DNA from: Mycolicibacterium flavescens
Lineage (GTDB): Bacteria > Actinomycetota > Actinomycetes > Mycobacteriales > Mycobacteriaceae
Assembly: GCF_001722335.1 (NCBI RefSeq)
Contig: NZ_MIHA01000021.1
Span: 31,895-95,894 of the forward strand
DNA: 64,000 nt
Reading direction: 5' to 3'
Every line of letters starts with the position of its first letter. Positions within the stretch are counted from its first letter, which is position 1. Both the position numbers and the translations under genes were made by a program. This document shows, in pieces, positions 33,317-42,354 of this stretch. The notes beneath the pieces are model-generated. The model did not search any database, was not told the origin of the DNA, and saw only the letters and a program-made list of their open reading frames with translations.

Positions 33317-33685
33317 ATGGCAAGTCGGATCGACACGGTCCTGGCGGACGCCCGCGCGCGGCTGCGCCGGCTGACGGCGGCGGAGGTGCCCGCGGCGCTG
33401 GAACGCGGCGCGCTGCTGGTCGACATCCGGCCGCAGGCCCAACGGGACCGGGAAGGCTCGGTCGAGGGTGCGCTGGTGATCGAGCGCAACGTGCTGGAGT
33501 GGCGCTGCGACCCGACCAGCGACGCGCGGCTGCCGCAGGCCGTCGACGACGACGTCGAGTGGGTGGTGCTGTGCTCGGAGGGCTACACGTCGAGCCTGGC
33601 CGCGGCGTCGCTGCTGGACCTCGGACTGCACCGCGCGACCGACGTCATCGGTGGGTACCACGCACTCAAAGAGGTTGTCGGCTAG
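33317..33685 (+). CDS. rhodanese-like protein (Rv1066-like)
   Basis: A 122-residue single rhodanese domain: LLVDIRPQAQRDREG and active-site loop VVLCSEGYTSS with the catalytic Cys. ATG 33317 has GGAAGG 6 nt upstream; ATG 33311 touches it. Follows the cysteine dioxygenase-like gene directly; together they suggest sulfane-sulfur and cysteine turnover. Its stop overlaps the convergent gene by 4 nt. Confidence 0.85.
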   Translation: MASRIDTVLADARARLRRLTAAEVPAALERGALLVDIRPQAQRDREGSVEGALVIERNVLEWRCDPTSDARLPQAVDDDVEWVVLCSEGYTSSLAAASLLDLGLHRATDVIGGYHALKEVVG

Positions 33686-35388
33686 GCGCTTTCGTCGTTG
33701 GACAGCAGCGGCCGCAGGCGCTGGGTCTTCTCCGGTGTCCACCCCGGCGGCTGCAGTACCGCGGCCCAGCCGTCGGCGACGTCCTTGACGTAGACGTGAC
33801 CGTGTCCGTCGGGCACGTCGACGGCCACCGCCATGTCGGCCGACACCTGCAGGAACGTCACCACCGGAATCCACTGCACGCGCCCCAGGACGTCGTAACC
33901 GCGGGGTTCTTTGAGCCAGTCCGGTTCGGAGAACAACAGATCCGGACTCCACCAGGCGATCGGGTCGGACGCGTGCTGCAGGTAGACCACCCGCGGCTCG
34001 TACCACGGGTCGTCGGGGCGCCCGAGATCGTCTGCGCGGGCCGCGAAGCGGACGCTCTCGCCTTTGTCGTAGATGGGCAGCCACATCGGCGAACCCGGGT
34101 CGCGGTCGCGGGTCAGCTGGTTCCAGATCGTGTTGTTGAACGTGGGGCCGCTGAACAACGCGCCGTCGGTGCGGGCCACCAGGTTGTTCAGCGCCAGGAA
34201 CGGGGCTTCCCCGCCGAACGATCCGAGGCTCTCGCCGAACACCACCAGCCGTGGGCGGTCACCCTCGGGCATCGCGCGGACGAGTTCGTCGACGGCTTCG
34301 AACAGCGCCTGCCCGGCCTGGCGGGCGTTCTCCTTGTCGACCAGGAACGACAGCCAACTCGGCAGGAACGAGTACTGCATCGACACGATCGCGGTGTCGC
34401 CGTTGAACATGTACTCCAGCGTCGCGGCCTCGGCCTCGTTGATCCAGCCGGTGCCGGTGGTGGTGGCGACCGCGATCACCGCGCGGTCCAGTCCGCCGGT
34501 GCGCTGCAGTTCTTGGGCGGCCAGCGCCGCGGTCTCGCGGATGCCGTCGGCCGAATGCAGACCGGCGTAGGCGCGGATCGGCTCGATCGCCGGTCGTCCG
34601 TTGAACTCCGACAGCTCCTCCACCGTCGGCCCCGCCGAGACGAACACCCGGCCCTGGTGGCCCAGCGACTCCCACGTCACCAGCGATTCCGGGCCGCCCG
34701 AACGCAGCGGCGACGCCGGCGCCGCGAAATCCGGGTCGGCCTCGTCGTTGACCGCCGCGAACGTCTTGTTGATGGTGTCCATTGCAAAGCGCACCACGAT
34801 GCCGTTGAGCAGCGCGATCGACAATGCCAGCAGCAGCACCACCACGACCACGGCCGAGACCCGCGGCGGCGCAACACGTTCGAGCTGCCGCACCAGGAAC
34901 CGCACCAGCCTGCCGATCAACTGTCCGACCTCCACAAGCACGAACAGCGTGACGATCGACAGCACCGCGGTCAGCGGATGGCCCCAAAAGCTCATCCGCG
35001 CAACGCCGATGAGGTCGCGTACCTCGTCCTGCCAGGTGTGGAAGTAGACGATCATCAGGATCTGGCCGACGACGCCGATCACCACCAGCGCGATCCACGC
35101 GACGCGCGGGGCGGGCGGGCTGGTGTCGCGCGAGAGCATGTAGCGCATCAGCCACACCAGGAAGACGCCGAGCCCGTACCCGAAAGCCCCGGCGCCGCCG
35201 CTGACCAGACCTTGGAACAGCGGGCCGCGCGGGAGCAGCGATGGTGTCAGCGAGAACCAGATGAACACCAGCCCGAGCGCCGTGCCGGTGAACGTGTAGT
35301 GCCGAACCCACCACGGCTTGCCGGACTTGTCGGCCTGCTGCGGCGGTGCCTGCACCGCCGGGGCGGTGTCGTCGCGGGTGTCGGTCAC
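33682..35388 (-). CDS. alpha/beta-hydrolase membrane protein (Rv1069c-like)
   Basis: 568 residues. The N-terminal half has about five membrane helices (residues 30-205). The C-terminal half is an alpha/beta-hydrolase domain with a GESLGSFGG nucleophile elbow and a C-terminal His in GHGH. The family is conserved in mycobacteria; substrate unknown, probably a lipid or envelope ester. GTG start with TAATCT 6 nt upstream; that -10 box shares the TAA stop codon of echA8. Confidence 0.78.
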   Translation of the reverse strand: MTDTRDDTAPAVQAPPQQADKSGKPWWVRHYTFTGTALGLVFIWFSLTPSLLPRGPLFQGLVSGGAGAFGYGLGVFLVWLMRYMLSRDTSPPAPRVAWIALVVIGVVGQILMIVYFHTWQDEVRDLIGVARMSFWGHPLTAVLSIVTLFVLVEVGQLIGRLVRFLVRQLERVAPPRVSAVVVVVLLLALSIALLNGIVVRFAMDTINKTFAAVNDEADPDFAAPASPLRSGGPESLVTWESLGHQGRVFVSAGPTVEELSEFNGRPAIEPIRAYAGLHSADGIRETAALAAQELQRTGGLDRAVIAVATTTGTGWINEAEAATLEYMFNGDTAIVSMQYSFLPSWLSFLVDKENARQAGQALFEAVDELVRAMPEGDRPRLVVFGESLGSFGGEAPFLALNNLVARTDGALFSGPTFNNTIWNQLTRDRDPGSPMWLPIYDKGESVRFAARADDLGRPDDPWYEPRVVYLQHASDPIAWWSPDLLFSEPDWLKEPRGYDVLGRVQWIPVVTFLQVSADMAVAVDVPDGHGHVYVKDVADGWAAVLQPPGWTPEKTQRLRPLLSNDESA

Positions 35389-35394
35389 CCCCGC

Positions 35395-35400
35395 AGATTA
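35395..35400 (-). promoter_or_regulatory. -10 box of the Rv1069c-like gene
   Basis: TAATCT, 6 nt before GTG 35388. Its first three bases are the echA8 stop codon, so promoter and coding sequence overlap. Confidence 0.4.
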
Positions 35401-36174
35401 ACGGTGGCGGAAGTTCGCCGGGCGCTTCTCGGTGAACGCGGTCATGCCCTCGGTCTGGTCCTCGGTCGCGAATGCCGAATGGAACAGCCTGCGTTCGTAG
35501 AGCAGTCCTTCGGCCAGGGTGGTCTCGAACGCGCGGTCGACGGCCTCCTTGGCCATCCGCGCCGCCGACAGCGACATCCCGGCGATGGTCTTGGCGACCG
35601 CGTTGGCCTCGTCGAGCAGCGCGTCGGCGGCCACCACCCGGGACACCAGGCCGGCCCGTTCGGCCTCCTCGGCGTCCATGTTGCGGCCGGTCAGGATCAG
35701 GTCCATCGCCTTGGCCTTGCCGATCGCCCGGGTGAGGCGCTGCGAACCCCCCATACCCGGCAGTACGCCGAGTTTGATCTCCGGCTGACCGAATTTCGCG
35801 GTGTCAGCGGCGATCAGCAGATCGCACATCATCGCCAGCTCGCAGCCACCGCCGAGCGCGTAGCCGGCGACCGCGGCGATGGTGGGAGTGCGGGTGGCCG
35901 CGAATTTCCCCCAGGCGGCGAAGAAGTCGCTGCTGTAGACATCGGCGAACGTCAGGCTCGCCATCTCCTTGATGTCCGCGCCTGCGGCGAACGCCTTCTC
36001 GTTGCCGGTCACGATGATCGCGCCGACGCCCGGATCGCTGTCCAATTCGGCTGCGGCGGTGGTGACTTCAACCATCACCTGGCTGTTGAGCGCGTTGAGC
36101 GCCTTCGGCCGGTTCAGCGTGATGGTGGCCACCCGGTCGTCGCGGGTGACGAGGATGGTCTCGTAGTCGGTCAT
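35398..36174 (-). CDS. echA8: enoyl-CoA hydratase EchA8
   Basis: A 258-residue crotonase: hydrates trans-2-enoyl-CoA in beta-oxidation. Oxyanion-hole residues in AGADIKEM and GGG, catalytic Glu112 and Glu132 ([19 protein letters not shown]) both present. Length and motifs fit the true hydratase EchA8. Its ATG overlaps the echA9 stop by 1 base (TGATGA), so it is coupled to echA9. Confidence 0.92.
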   Translation of the reverse strand: MTDYETILVTRDDRVATITLNRPKALNALNSQVMVEVTTAAAELDSDPGVGAIIVTGNEKAFAAGADIKEMASLTFADVYSSDFFAAWGKFAATRTPTIAAVAGYALGGGCELAMMCDLLIAADTAKFGQPEIKLGVLPGMGGSQRLTRAIGKAKAMDLILTGRNMDAEEAERAGLVSRVVAADALLDEANAVAKTIAGMSLSAARMAKEAVDRAFETTLAEGLLYERRLFHSAFATEDQTEGMTAFTEKRPANFRHR

Positions 36175-37217
36175 CAGAACTCCAGTTCGCGGTCAGCCGG
36201 CGCGAAGTAGGCCTCGACGTCGGCGGGGGTGACGGCCGCCAACGAGGCAGGCGACCACTTCGGGTTACGGTCCTTGTCGACGACCTGGGCGCGGATGCCC
36301 TCGACGAAATCGTGCGAGCGCAGCGAGGCGCACGAGGTGCGGTACTCCTGGCGCAGCACGTCTTCGAGTGTGTCGAGTTTCGCGGCGCGGCGCAGGGCTT
36401 CCAACGTGACCGAGACCGAGACCGGTGAGCGGGTCTCGATCAGGTTGGCCGCTTCTTCGGCGTCGCCGCCGTGCTCGCGCAGGGCGGCGACGATAGCGAC
36501 GGGCGTCTCGGCGGCGTAGCACCGGTCGATCCAGTCCCGTTGTGCGGCAAGCTTGCTGGCCGGCGGTTCGACGGCGAAGGCGCTCAGCGCGGCGTCGACC
36601 CCGTCGGCCAGGATCGCCTCCTTGAAGTCGGCGAGCTTCTCATGCGGCACGTAGTGGTCGGCGAAGCCGAGCGCAATCGCGTCGGCGCCGTCGAAGTTCG
36701 CGCCGGTGAGCGCGGCGTGAAAGCCCAGCAGGCCCGGGGCGTGCGACAGGATCCGGGTGCCGCCGACGTCGGGGATGAAGCCGATGCCGACCTCGGGCAT
36801 CGCCATCCGGGTGGTGTCGGTGGCCACCCGCACGCTGCCGTGGGCGCTGACCCCGACTCCACCGCCCATCACGATGCCGTCCATCAACGCCACATACGGC
36901 TTGGGGAACCGGCCGATCGCGGCGTTGAGCAGGTACTCGTCGTACCAGAATTCGCGCGCCTCGCGGCCCTGCTCGGCGCCCTCGGCGCGGGCGCTGTGGT
37001 AAAGCGCAACGATGTCGCCACCTGCGCACAGGCCGCGCTCACCTGCGCCGTCGATCACCACGGCGGAGACGTCGTCGTTGGTCGCCCAGTCGGCGAGCGC
37101 CTGCGCCATCGCGGTCACCATCGCGTGGTTCAGCGAATTGATGGCCTTCGGCCGGTTGAGGGTGATCAGCCCGACGCCGCGGTCAACAGTTACTAGGACA
37201 TCCTCGTTTTCGCCCAC
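36174..37217 (-). CDS. echA9: 3-hydroxyisobutyryl-CoA hydrolase-type crotonase EchA9
   Basis: 347 residues, longer than a hydratase, with the ECH_2/HIBCH features: [34 protein letters not shown] and a C-terminal domain ending near KDRNPKW.P. HIBCH enzymes act in valine catabolism. GTG start with TAGATT 8 nt upstream and no ribosome site. Forms an operon with echA8. Confidence 0.85.
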   Translation of the reverse strand: MGENEDVLVTVDRGVGLITLNRPKAINSLNHAMVTAMAQALADWATNDDVSAVVIDGAGERGLCAGGDIVALYHSARAEGAEQGREAREFWYDEYLLNAAIGRFPKPYVALMDGIVMGGGVGVSAHGSVRVATDTTRMAMPEVGIGFIPDVGGTRILSHAPGLLGFHAALTGANFDGADAIALGFADHYVPHEKLADFKEAILADGVDAALSAFAVEPPASKLAAQRDWIDRCYAAETPVAIVAALREHGGDAEEAANLIETRSPVSVSVTLEALRRAAKLDTLEDVLRQEYRTSCASLRSHDFVEGIRAQVVDKDRNPKWSPASLAAVTPADVEAYFAPADRELEF

Positions 37218-37225
37218 GAGTATGC

Positions 37226-37231
37226 AATCTA
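37226..37231 (-). promoter_or_regulatory. -10 box of the echA9-echA8 operon
   Basis: TAGATT, 8 nt before GTG 37217; consistent with a leaderless operon mRNA. Confidence 0.4.
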
Positions 37232-37379
37232 GAACGTCTCCCGTCCGGAGGGGCCTCCGGGTAGGGTTTCCTGTGAAGTCGCTGGAAAAGTTGTCGGCCG
37301 GGCCGGGAACCGACCAGGACCCCTAGACGTTGACGGTGTGTTCGCCGCTTGACGAATGACATCACGGAGAGGAACGACG

Positions 37380-38228
37380 GTGCGGGAATCCAGCAACCCC
37401 GTATTCCGATCCCTGCCTAAAACGCAGGGCGGATATGCGCAGTTCGGTACCGGGGCAGCCGCCTACGGTACGCAGGCGGTACACGCCGACCCCTATGTGA
37501 CGCAGTACCCGGACCAGCAGCAGGCCGGTGTCGCGCGCCCGATGACCATCGACGACGTCGTCACCAAGACGGGGATGACGCTGGCGGTGCTGACGGCCGT
37601 CGCGGTCGTGTCGTACTACCTGGTCTCGCAGAACCTCGGCCTGGCCATGCCGTTCACCTTGGTGGGCGCGCTCGGCGGCCTGGCGCTCGTGCTGATCGCG
37701 ACGTTCGGTCGCAAGCAGGACAATCCGGCGATCGTGCTGAGCTACGCGGGCCTGGAAGGCCTGTTCCTCGGCGCGATCTCGTTCGTCCTGGCGAACGTGA
37801 TCTCGGTGGGCGGCGTCGGCATGATCGCGCAGGCGATCGTCGGCACACTCGGTGTCTTCTTCGGCATGCTCGTGGTCTACAAGACCGGCGCGATCCGCGT
37901 GACCCCGAAGTTCACCCGCTTCATCGTCGCCGGCCTGTTCGGTGTCGTCGCGCTGATGCTGCTCAACCTGGTGCTGGCGGTCTTCGGTGTCGGCGGCGGT
38001 GCGGGCCTCGGCCTGCGCGACGGCGGCATGCTGGCGATCGGCTTCTCGCTGCTGTGCATCGGCCTGGCGGCGTTCAGCTTCCTGATCGACTTCGACTCGG
38101 CCGACCAGATGGTCCGCGCGGGTGCTCCGGAGAAGGCGGCATGGGGCGTCGCGCTCGGCCTGACCGTCACGCTGGTCTGGCTGTACATCGAGATCCTGCG
38201 CCTGCTGTCCTACTTCAACAGCGAATAG
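37380..38228 (+). CDS. Bax inhibitor-1/YccA-family membrane protein (Rv1072-like)
   Basis: 282 residues from GTG 37380 (GAGAGGAAC upstream; start VRESSNPVFRSLPK as in mycobacterial homologues). Hydrophilic N-terminus rich in Gly/Tyr/Gln, then seven membrane helices from about residue 70. This is the TMBIM/YccA fold, associated with calcium leak or protease modulation in other organisms; role in mycobacteria unknown. Followed by a strong terminator. Confidence 0.85.
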   Translation: MRESSNPVFRSLPKTQGGYAQFGTGAAAYGTQAVHADPYVTQYPDQQQAGVARPMTIDDVVTKTGMTLAVLTAVAVVSYYLVSQNLGLAMPFTLVGALGGLALVLIATFGRKQDNPAIVLSYAGLEGLFLGAISFVLANVISVGGVGMIAQAIVGTLGVFFGMLVVYKTGAIRVTPKFTRFIVAGLFGVVALMLLNLVLAVFGVGGGAGLGLRDGGMLAIGFSLLCIGLAAFSFLIDFDSADQMVRAGAPEKAAWGVALGLTVTLVWLYIEILRLLSYFNSE

Positions 38229-38242
38229 CAGTCCTGACGACG

Positions 38243-38273
38243 AGGCCCGGCACGAAATGTGCCGGGCCTTTTC
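38243..38273 (+). terminator. intrinsic terminator
   Basis: 11-bp perfect stem AGGCCCGGCAC with its complement, GAAAT loop, then TTTT; starts 15 bp after the Bax inhibitor-like gene. Confidence 0.9.
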
Positions 38274-38283
38274 GTTTCTCCGG

Positions 38284-38346
38284 CGTTGACTCTGCGCACA
38301 AGTCGCGATTCATCCACAGATCGGGGTCGTAGCCGCAGAGTCAACG
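38284..38346. repeat. palindromic intergenic repeat, copy 1
   Basis: Arms CGTTGACTCTGCG and CGCAGAGTCAACG pair over 13 bp around a 37-nt interior. The same arm sequence recurs at 38751-38810; together they bracket the DUF559 pseudogene. Confidence 0.8.
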
Positions 38347-38370
38347 TCCTGCGGCGGCAGTCTGAGTTCA

Positions 38371-38755
38371 TTGGGGGGGACGACCGCACCGTTCATCGGC
38401 TCCGAGGCGCTCGCGTCCGGTGTGTTGAGCCGATACGACCTGCACACCAACTACCGCACGATCATGCCGAACGTGTACCTGCACAGGGGGATCGAGCCGT
38501 CGCTTCGGCAGCGCACCGTCGCGGCATGGCTGTGGTCGCGGCGGCGGGCCGTGATAGCCGGTCTCGCGGCACCGTCATACCCGGGGGCTGCGCCAACTCG
38601 CCGAGGCGCTGGACCTGATGGACGCCGGCGCCGAGTCACCGAAGGAAACCTGGTTGCGGCTGCTGCTGATGCGCGCCGGTTCCCGCGGCCCCGCACGTAG
38701 ATCCCGGTATGGAGTCCCAGACGGCAGCCGGCGCTACTTCCTCGACATGGGTTGA
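38371..38755 (+). pseudogene. DUF559 (Vsr-like endonuclease fold) gene remnant
   Basis: The first 70 codons (FIGSEALASG, NVYLHRG, WLWSRRRAVIAGL) match the N-terminus of mycobacterial DUF559 proteins of about 280 residues. Near 38585 the frame shifts and jumps to the later segment LDLMDAGAESPKETWLRLLL...FLDMG, then stops. The middle (about 130 residues) and the C-terminal nuclease core are missing. An inactive remnant made by internal deletion plus truncation. Confidence 0.7.
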
Positions 38756-38810
38756 TTCTGCGCACAGGCAGCGATTTCACGCATTTTTGCGACCTGAACG
38801 CAGAGTCAAC
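38751..38810. repeat. palindromic intergenic repeat, copy 2
   Basis: Arms GTTGATTCTGCG and CGCAGAGTCAAC, 12 bp with one wobble, around a 36-nt interior that starts CACA as in copy 1. It begins inside the last codons of the DUF559 remnant and ends 6 bp before the fadA3 stop. Confidence 0.75.
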
Positions 38811-38816
38811 GCGAAG

Positions 38817-40034
38817 TCAGGACAGCCGCTCGATCACCATCGCCATGCCCTGCCCGCCGCCGACGCACATGGTCTCCAGACCGAACGTCTTGTCGTGGGT
38901 GGTCAGGTTGTTCAGCAGCGTCGCGGTGATCCGCGCACCGGTCATGCCGAACGGGTGGCCCAGCGCGATCGCACCGCCGGACACGTTGAGCTTGTCCTCG
39001 TCCATGCCCAGCGCCCGCGCCGAACCGAGCACCTGCACCGCGAACGCCTCGTTGATCTCGTAGAGGTCGATGTCGCCGATCGACATGCCGGCGTTGGCGA
39101 GCGCCTTCTTCGTGGCCTCGATCGGGCCCAGGCCCATGATCTCCGGCGACAGCCCGCTCACACCGGTCGACACGATGCGCGCCAGCGGGGTCAGCCCCAG
39201 TTCCTTGGCCCGCACATCGCTCATCACCACCACCGCGGCGGCGCCGTCGTTGAGCGGGCAGGCGTTGCCCGCGGTCACGGTGCCGTTCGGCCGGAACACC
39301 GGCTTGAGTTGGCTGATCTTCTCGTACGTGGTGCCCGCGCGCGGACCGTCGTCGGTGGAGACGATGGTGCCGTCGGGCAGCGTCACCGGCACGATCTCGC
39401 GCTCGAAGAAGCCGCTCTTGATGGCCTCCTCGGCGCGGTTCTGCGACCGCACACCCCAGTGGTCCTGGTCCTCGCGGCTGATCCCGGTGTGCAGCGCGAC
39501 GTTCTCGGCGGTCTGGCCCATCGCGATGTAGACGTCGGGCAGCGCACCGTCCTCGCGGGGGTCGTGCCACTCCTCGGCGCCCGCGGCGGACTGCTCCGAG
39601 CGGCTCATCGCGTCGGCGAAGATCGGGTTCTTGCTGTCGGGCCAGCCGTCGGCCGTGCCCTTGGGGAACCGCGAAACCGTCTCCACGCCAGCGGAAATGA
39701 ACGCATGTCCCTCGCCGGCCTTGATCGCGTGGAACGCCATGCGGGTGGTCTGCAGCGACGACGAGCAGTACCGGTTGACCGTGGTGCCCGGCAGGAAGTC
39801 GTAGCCGAGCTGCACGGCGACCGCCCGGCCGACGTTGAAGCCGGCCTCGCCGGCGGGCTGACCGCAGCCCATGATCAGGTCGTCGATGTCGCGGGGATCG
39901 AGTGCGGGCACCTTGTCCAGCACCGCGCGCACCATCTGAGCGGCCAGGTCGTCGGGGCGCATGTCGACAAGCGATCCCTTGGCGGCACGGCCGATCGGCG
40001 ACCGCGCGGTCGCGACAATCACGGCTTCAGGCAT
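38817..40034 (-). CDS. fadA3: acetyl-CoA acyltransferase (thiolase) FadA3
   Basis: A 405-residue thiolase completing beta-oxidation. ATG 40034 has GAGGAG upstream; the open frame extends 5 codons further. Catalytic Cys90 in NRYCSSSLQT, NEAFA motif, His in ALGHPFG and the second Cys in MCVGGGQG are all present. Same position as fadA3 in M. tuberculosis, near echA8/echA9. Confidence 0.9.
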   Translation of the reverse strand: MPEAVIVATARSPIGRAAKGSLVDMRPDDLAAQMVRAVLDKVPALDPRDIDDLIMGCGQPAGEAGFNVGRAVAVQLGYDFLPGTTVNRYCSSSLQTTRMAFHAIKAGEGHAFISAGVETVSRFPKGTADGWPDSKNPIFADAMSRSEQSAAGAEEWHDPREDGALPDVYIAMGQTAENVALHTGISREDQDHWGVRSQNRAEEAIKSGFFEREIVPVTLPDGTIVSTDDGPRAGTTYEKISQLKPVFRPNGTVTAGNACPLNDGAAAVVVMSDVRAKELGLTPLARIVSTGVSGLSPEIMGLGPIEATKKALANAGMSIGDIDLYEINEAFAVQVLGSARALGMDEDKLNVSGGAIALGHPFGMTGARITATLLNNLTTHDKTFGLETMCVGGGQGMAMVIERLS

Positions 40035-40069
40035 GGCGTCTCCTCGCATCCATCGGTACAGCAGTGAAC

Positions 40070-41044
40070 CTAGCTGGCCGGCAGCGCCGCCGGCGTGGGC
40101 ACCCCACCCAGCACCGGCGCCGGCACCCCAGTCGACCGACGCCAGAGCCTGCTCAGCCCTCCGACACGGCCCAGCAGCGCGAAACCCTCACCGGAGCGCG
40201 ACTGCCACGGCAACTCCGGTGCCGCCCCGCCGAGCCAGTCGCTCAGCGCGGTACACAGCGCAGGCAGCAGCTGCCTGGCGGCCAACTCGTAGCCGGCGCC
40301 CGACGGGTGGAACATGTCCGGCGAGAACAACACGTCGGGCGTCTTGCGGAAGTGCGGCGCCAGCAGATCGGCCAGCGGGACCGGGATCCCGCCCGCCGAG
40401 CGCACCGCCGCGGCCTGGGCCCGGGCCAGGTGCAGCCCGCGGCTGCGGGCATAGGCACGCAACGGTTGGGGGATCGCGGTGATGACCCCGAAGTCCGGGC
40501 AGGTACCGACCACGACGACGGCTCCGGCGTCGCGCAACCGGCGCACCCCCTTGCCGAGCCGGCGCGCCGACGGCCCGATCCCGTTGGGCCGGGTGATGTC
40601 GTTGGCGCCGATCATGATCACCGCGGCGTCCGGCGGCGGGCCCGCGACGAACATCGCGTCGATCTGACCGGACAGGCCCTTCGACGTCGCCCCGACGATG
40701 GCCTTGGTGGACAGCCGGATTCGCCTGCCGGAGATCTCGGCCAGGCCGCGCGCCAGCAGCACGCCCGGCACCTCCTCGGCGGTGGCGGCGCCGTACCCGG
40801 TGGCCGTCGAGTCGCCGAAGACCATCAGGTGCAGATCGGCGGGCACGTCGCGGTGCCACCGCTCGACCGGTCCGCCGCCGGGCGCGTACACACCGTCCGC
40901 GCGCGGCGGGATGTCCCACGCCTTGGGGATCGTCTGGCGGGCCTGGTCGGCCTGGCCGATCAGCAGGTTGCGCGCCCCGAGGTACGCCGAACCCGTCGCC
41001 GCGGCGGCAACCGCGACGGTGGTCGCAAGGCGGGTGGTGCCCAC
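40070..41044 (-). CDS. secreted SGNH/GDSL esterase (Rv1075c-like)
   Basis: 324 residues: N-terminal hydrophobic signal/anchor, then the SGNH hydrolase blocks GDSTATGYG (nucleophile), GATSKG, GANDITRP and FSPDMFHPSGAGY with the Asp-His pair. Rv1075c of M. tuberculosis is a cell-wall-associated esterase of this type. GTG start, TAAACT 7 nt upstream. Confidence 0.85.
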   Translation of the reverse strand: MGTTRLATTVAVAAAATGSAYLGARNLLIGQADQARQTIPKAWDIPPRADGVYAPGGGPVERWHRDVPADLHLMVFGDSTATGYGAATAEEVPGVLLARGLAEISGRRIRLSTKAIVGATSKGLSGQIDAMFVAGPPPDAAVIMIGANDITRPNGIGPSARRLGKGVRRLRDAGAVVVVGTCPDFGVITAIPQPLRAYARSRGLHLARAQAAAVRSAGGIPVPLADLLAPHFRKTPDVLFSPDMFHPSGAGYELAARQLLPALCTALSDWLGGAAPELPWQSRSGEGFALLGRVGGLSRLWRRSTGVPAPVLGGVPTPAALPAS

Positions 41045-41051
41045 GGCCGCA

Positions 41052-41057
41052 AGTTTA
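41052..41057 (-). promoter_or_regulatory. -10 box of the SGNH esterase gene
   Basis: TAAACT, 7 nt before GTG 41044, consistent with leaderless transcription. Confidence 0.45.
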
Positions 41058-41251
41058 GGTCGGTTTTCCAGGGTTATCCGCGTGGCGGCCGGTACGGGCG
41101 ATCACATTGCGGTATCAAGTCCGGTATCGAAATTGACTCGTTGATTGTTTATATAGAACAAAAGGTGTCAAGCTAAGATACGGATCTCGCTTCAGAAAAT
41201 TAGGCGTGCTTCGCACTATCAGGGCTTGAGCGTCCCGAGGAAGTGGTTGTC

Positions 41252-42313
41252 ATGACCGCACCAAGTAAGGCCGGCAAAACTCACCGGCCAGGAGTATCCC
41301 CTGTACAGGCGCGTAAGCCGCGCAAGTTTCCGGTCAGCGACGGCGCGCCGGTCGAGGTCGTCGAAGACGGGCCGAGCATCGCGGGCCGGCTCACCTCGCT
41401 TGTGGCCGCGCTAACTATCCGGCCCACCCTAGCTATCGGCAGCTACGCTCCGCGGCTGCCGTGGCCGTGGGGACTGGTGGACTTCGCGGCCCGGATCGCC
41501 CGGCCCGCACCCGGCACCATCCGCGCGACCATTTCTTTGCCGAACTGCACCGCGCAACTGGTCCGGGCCCCGGGGGTGCTGCCCGCCGACGGCAAACGCG
41601 GCGTCATCCTCTACATGCACGGCGGCGCGTTCCTGACGTGCGGCGTCAACTCGCACGGCCGGCTGGTGCAGGCGCTGTCGGGCTACGCCGACTGCCCGGT
41701 GCTGGTGGTCAACTACCGGATGATCCCCAAGCACTCGGTGGGGATGGCTGTCGACGACTGCTACGACGCCTACAAGTGGCTGCGGCTCAAGGGCTACGAA
41801 CCCGATCAGATCGTGCTGGCCGGCGATTCGGCAGGCGGCTACCTGGCGCTGGCGCTGGCCGAGCGGTTGCAGCGCGAGGGCCTCGAGGGCGAGGTGCCCG
41901 CGGCGATGGTGACCATGTCGCCGCTGTTCGAGATCGACAACGAAACCAGGGCCAACCACCCGAACATCCACAGCGACGCGATGTTCCCGCCGCGGGCGTT
42001 CTACGCGCTGGTCGATCTGGTCAAGGAGGCCGCGGGCAGGCACTTCACCGACGGCAAGCCCGAAGAGGTCTACGAACCGCTCGACCACATCGAACCCGGC
42101 CTGCCGCGCACGCTGATCCACGTGTCCGGCTCGGAGGTGCTCGTCAGCGACGCGCGCAAGGCGGCACGACGGCTGGCCGCGGCCGGTGTCCCGGTCGAGG
42201 TCCGGGTCTGGCCAGGCCAGATGCACGTGTTCCAGCTCGCCGCCCCGGCCGTTCCCGAGGCCACCAGGTCGCTGCGGCAGATCGGCGACTACATCCGAGA
42301 GGCGACCTGGTAG
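41252..42313 (+). CDS. lipU: HSL-type lipase/esterase LipU
   Basis: 353 residues; ATG with GAGGAAG 8 nt upstream. Alpha/beta-hydrolase of the hormone-sensitive lipase family: oxyanion motif YMHGGAF, nucleophile GDSAGGY, and the His of the triad in GQMHVFQL. Upstream lies an unusually AT-rich stretch (about 41120-41180) that may contain its promoter. Syntenic with lipU (Rv1076). Confidence 0.88.
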   Translation: MTAPSKAGKTHRPGVSPVQARKPRKFPVSDGAPVEVVEDGPSIAGRLTSLVAALTIRPTLAIGSYAPRLPWPWGLVDFAARIARPAPGTIRATISLPNCTAQLVRAPGVLPADGKRGVILYMHGGAFLTCGVNSHGRLVQALSGYADCPVLVVNYRMIPKHSVGMAVDDCYDAYKWLRLKGYEPDQIVLAGDSAGGYLALALAERLQREGLEGEVPAAMVTMSPLFEIDNETRANHPNIHSDAMFPPRAFYALVDLVKEAAGRHFTDGKPEEVYEPLDHIEPGLPRTLIHVSGSEVLVSDARKAARRLAAAGVPVEVRVWPGQMHVFQLAAPAVPEATRSLRQIGDYIREATW

Positions 42314-42354
42314 CCCGGCTTCCGAGCCCGCACGCCGCCTGACACGATGGAGTC

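Noticed and set aside
33499..36210. A 903-codon plus-strand frame
   Set aside because: Antisense shadow of the Rv1069c-like gene and echA8; Arg/Gln/His-rich composition without motifs.
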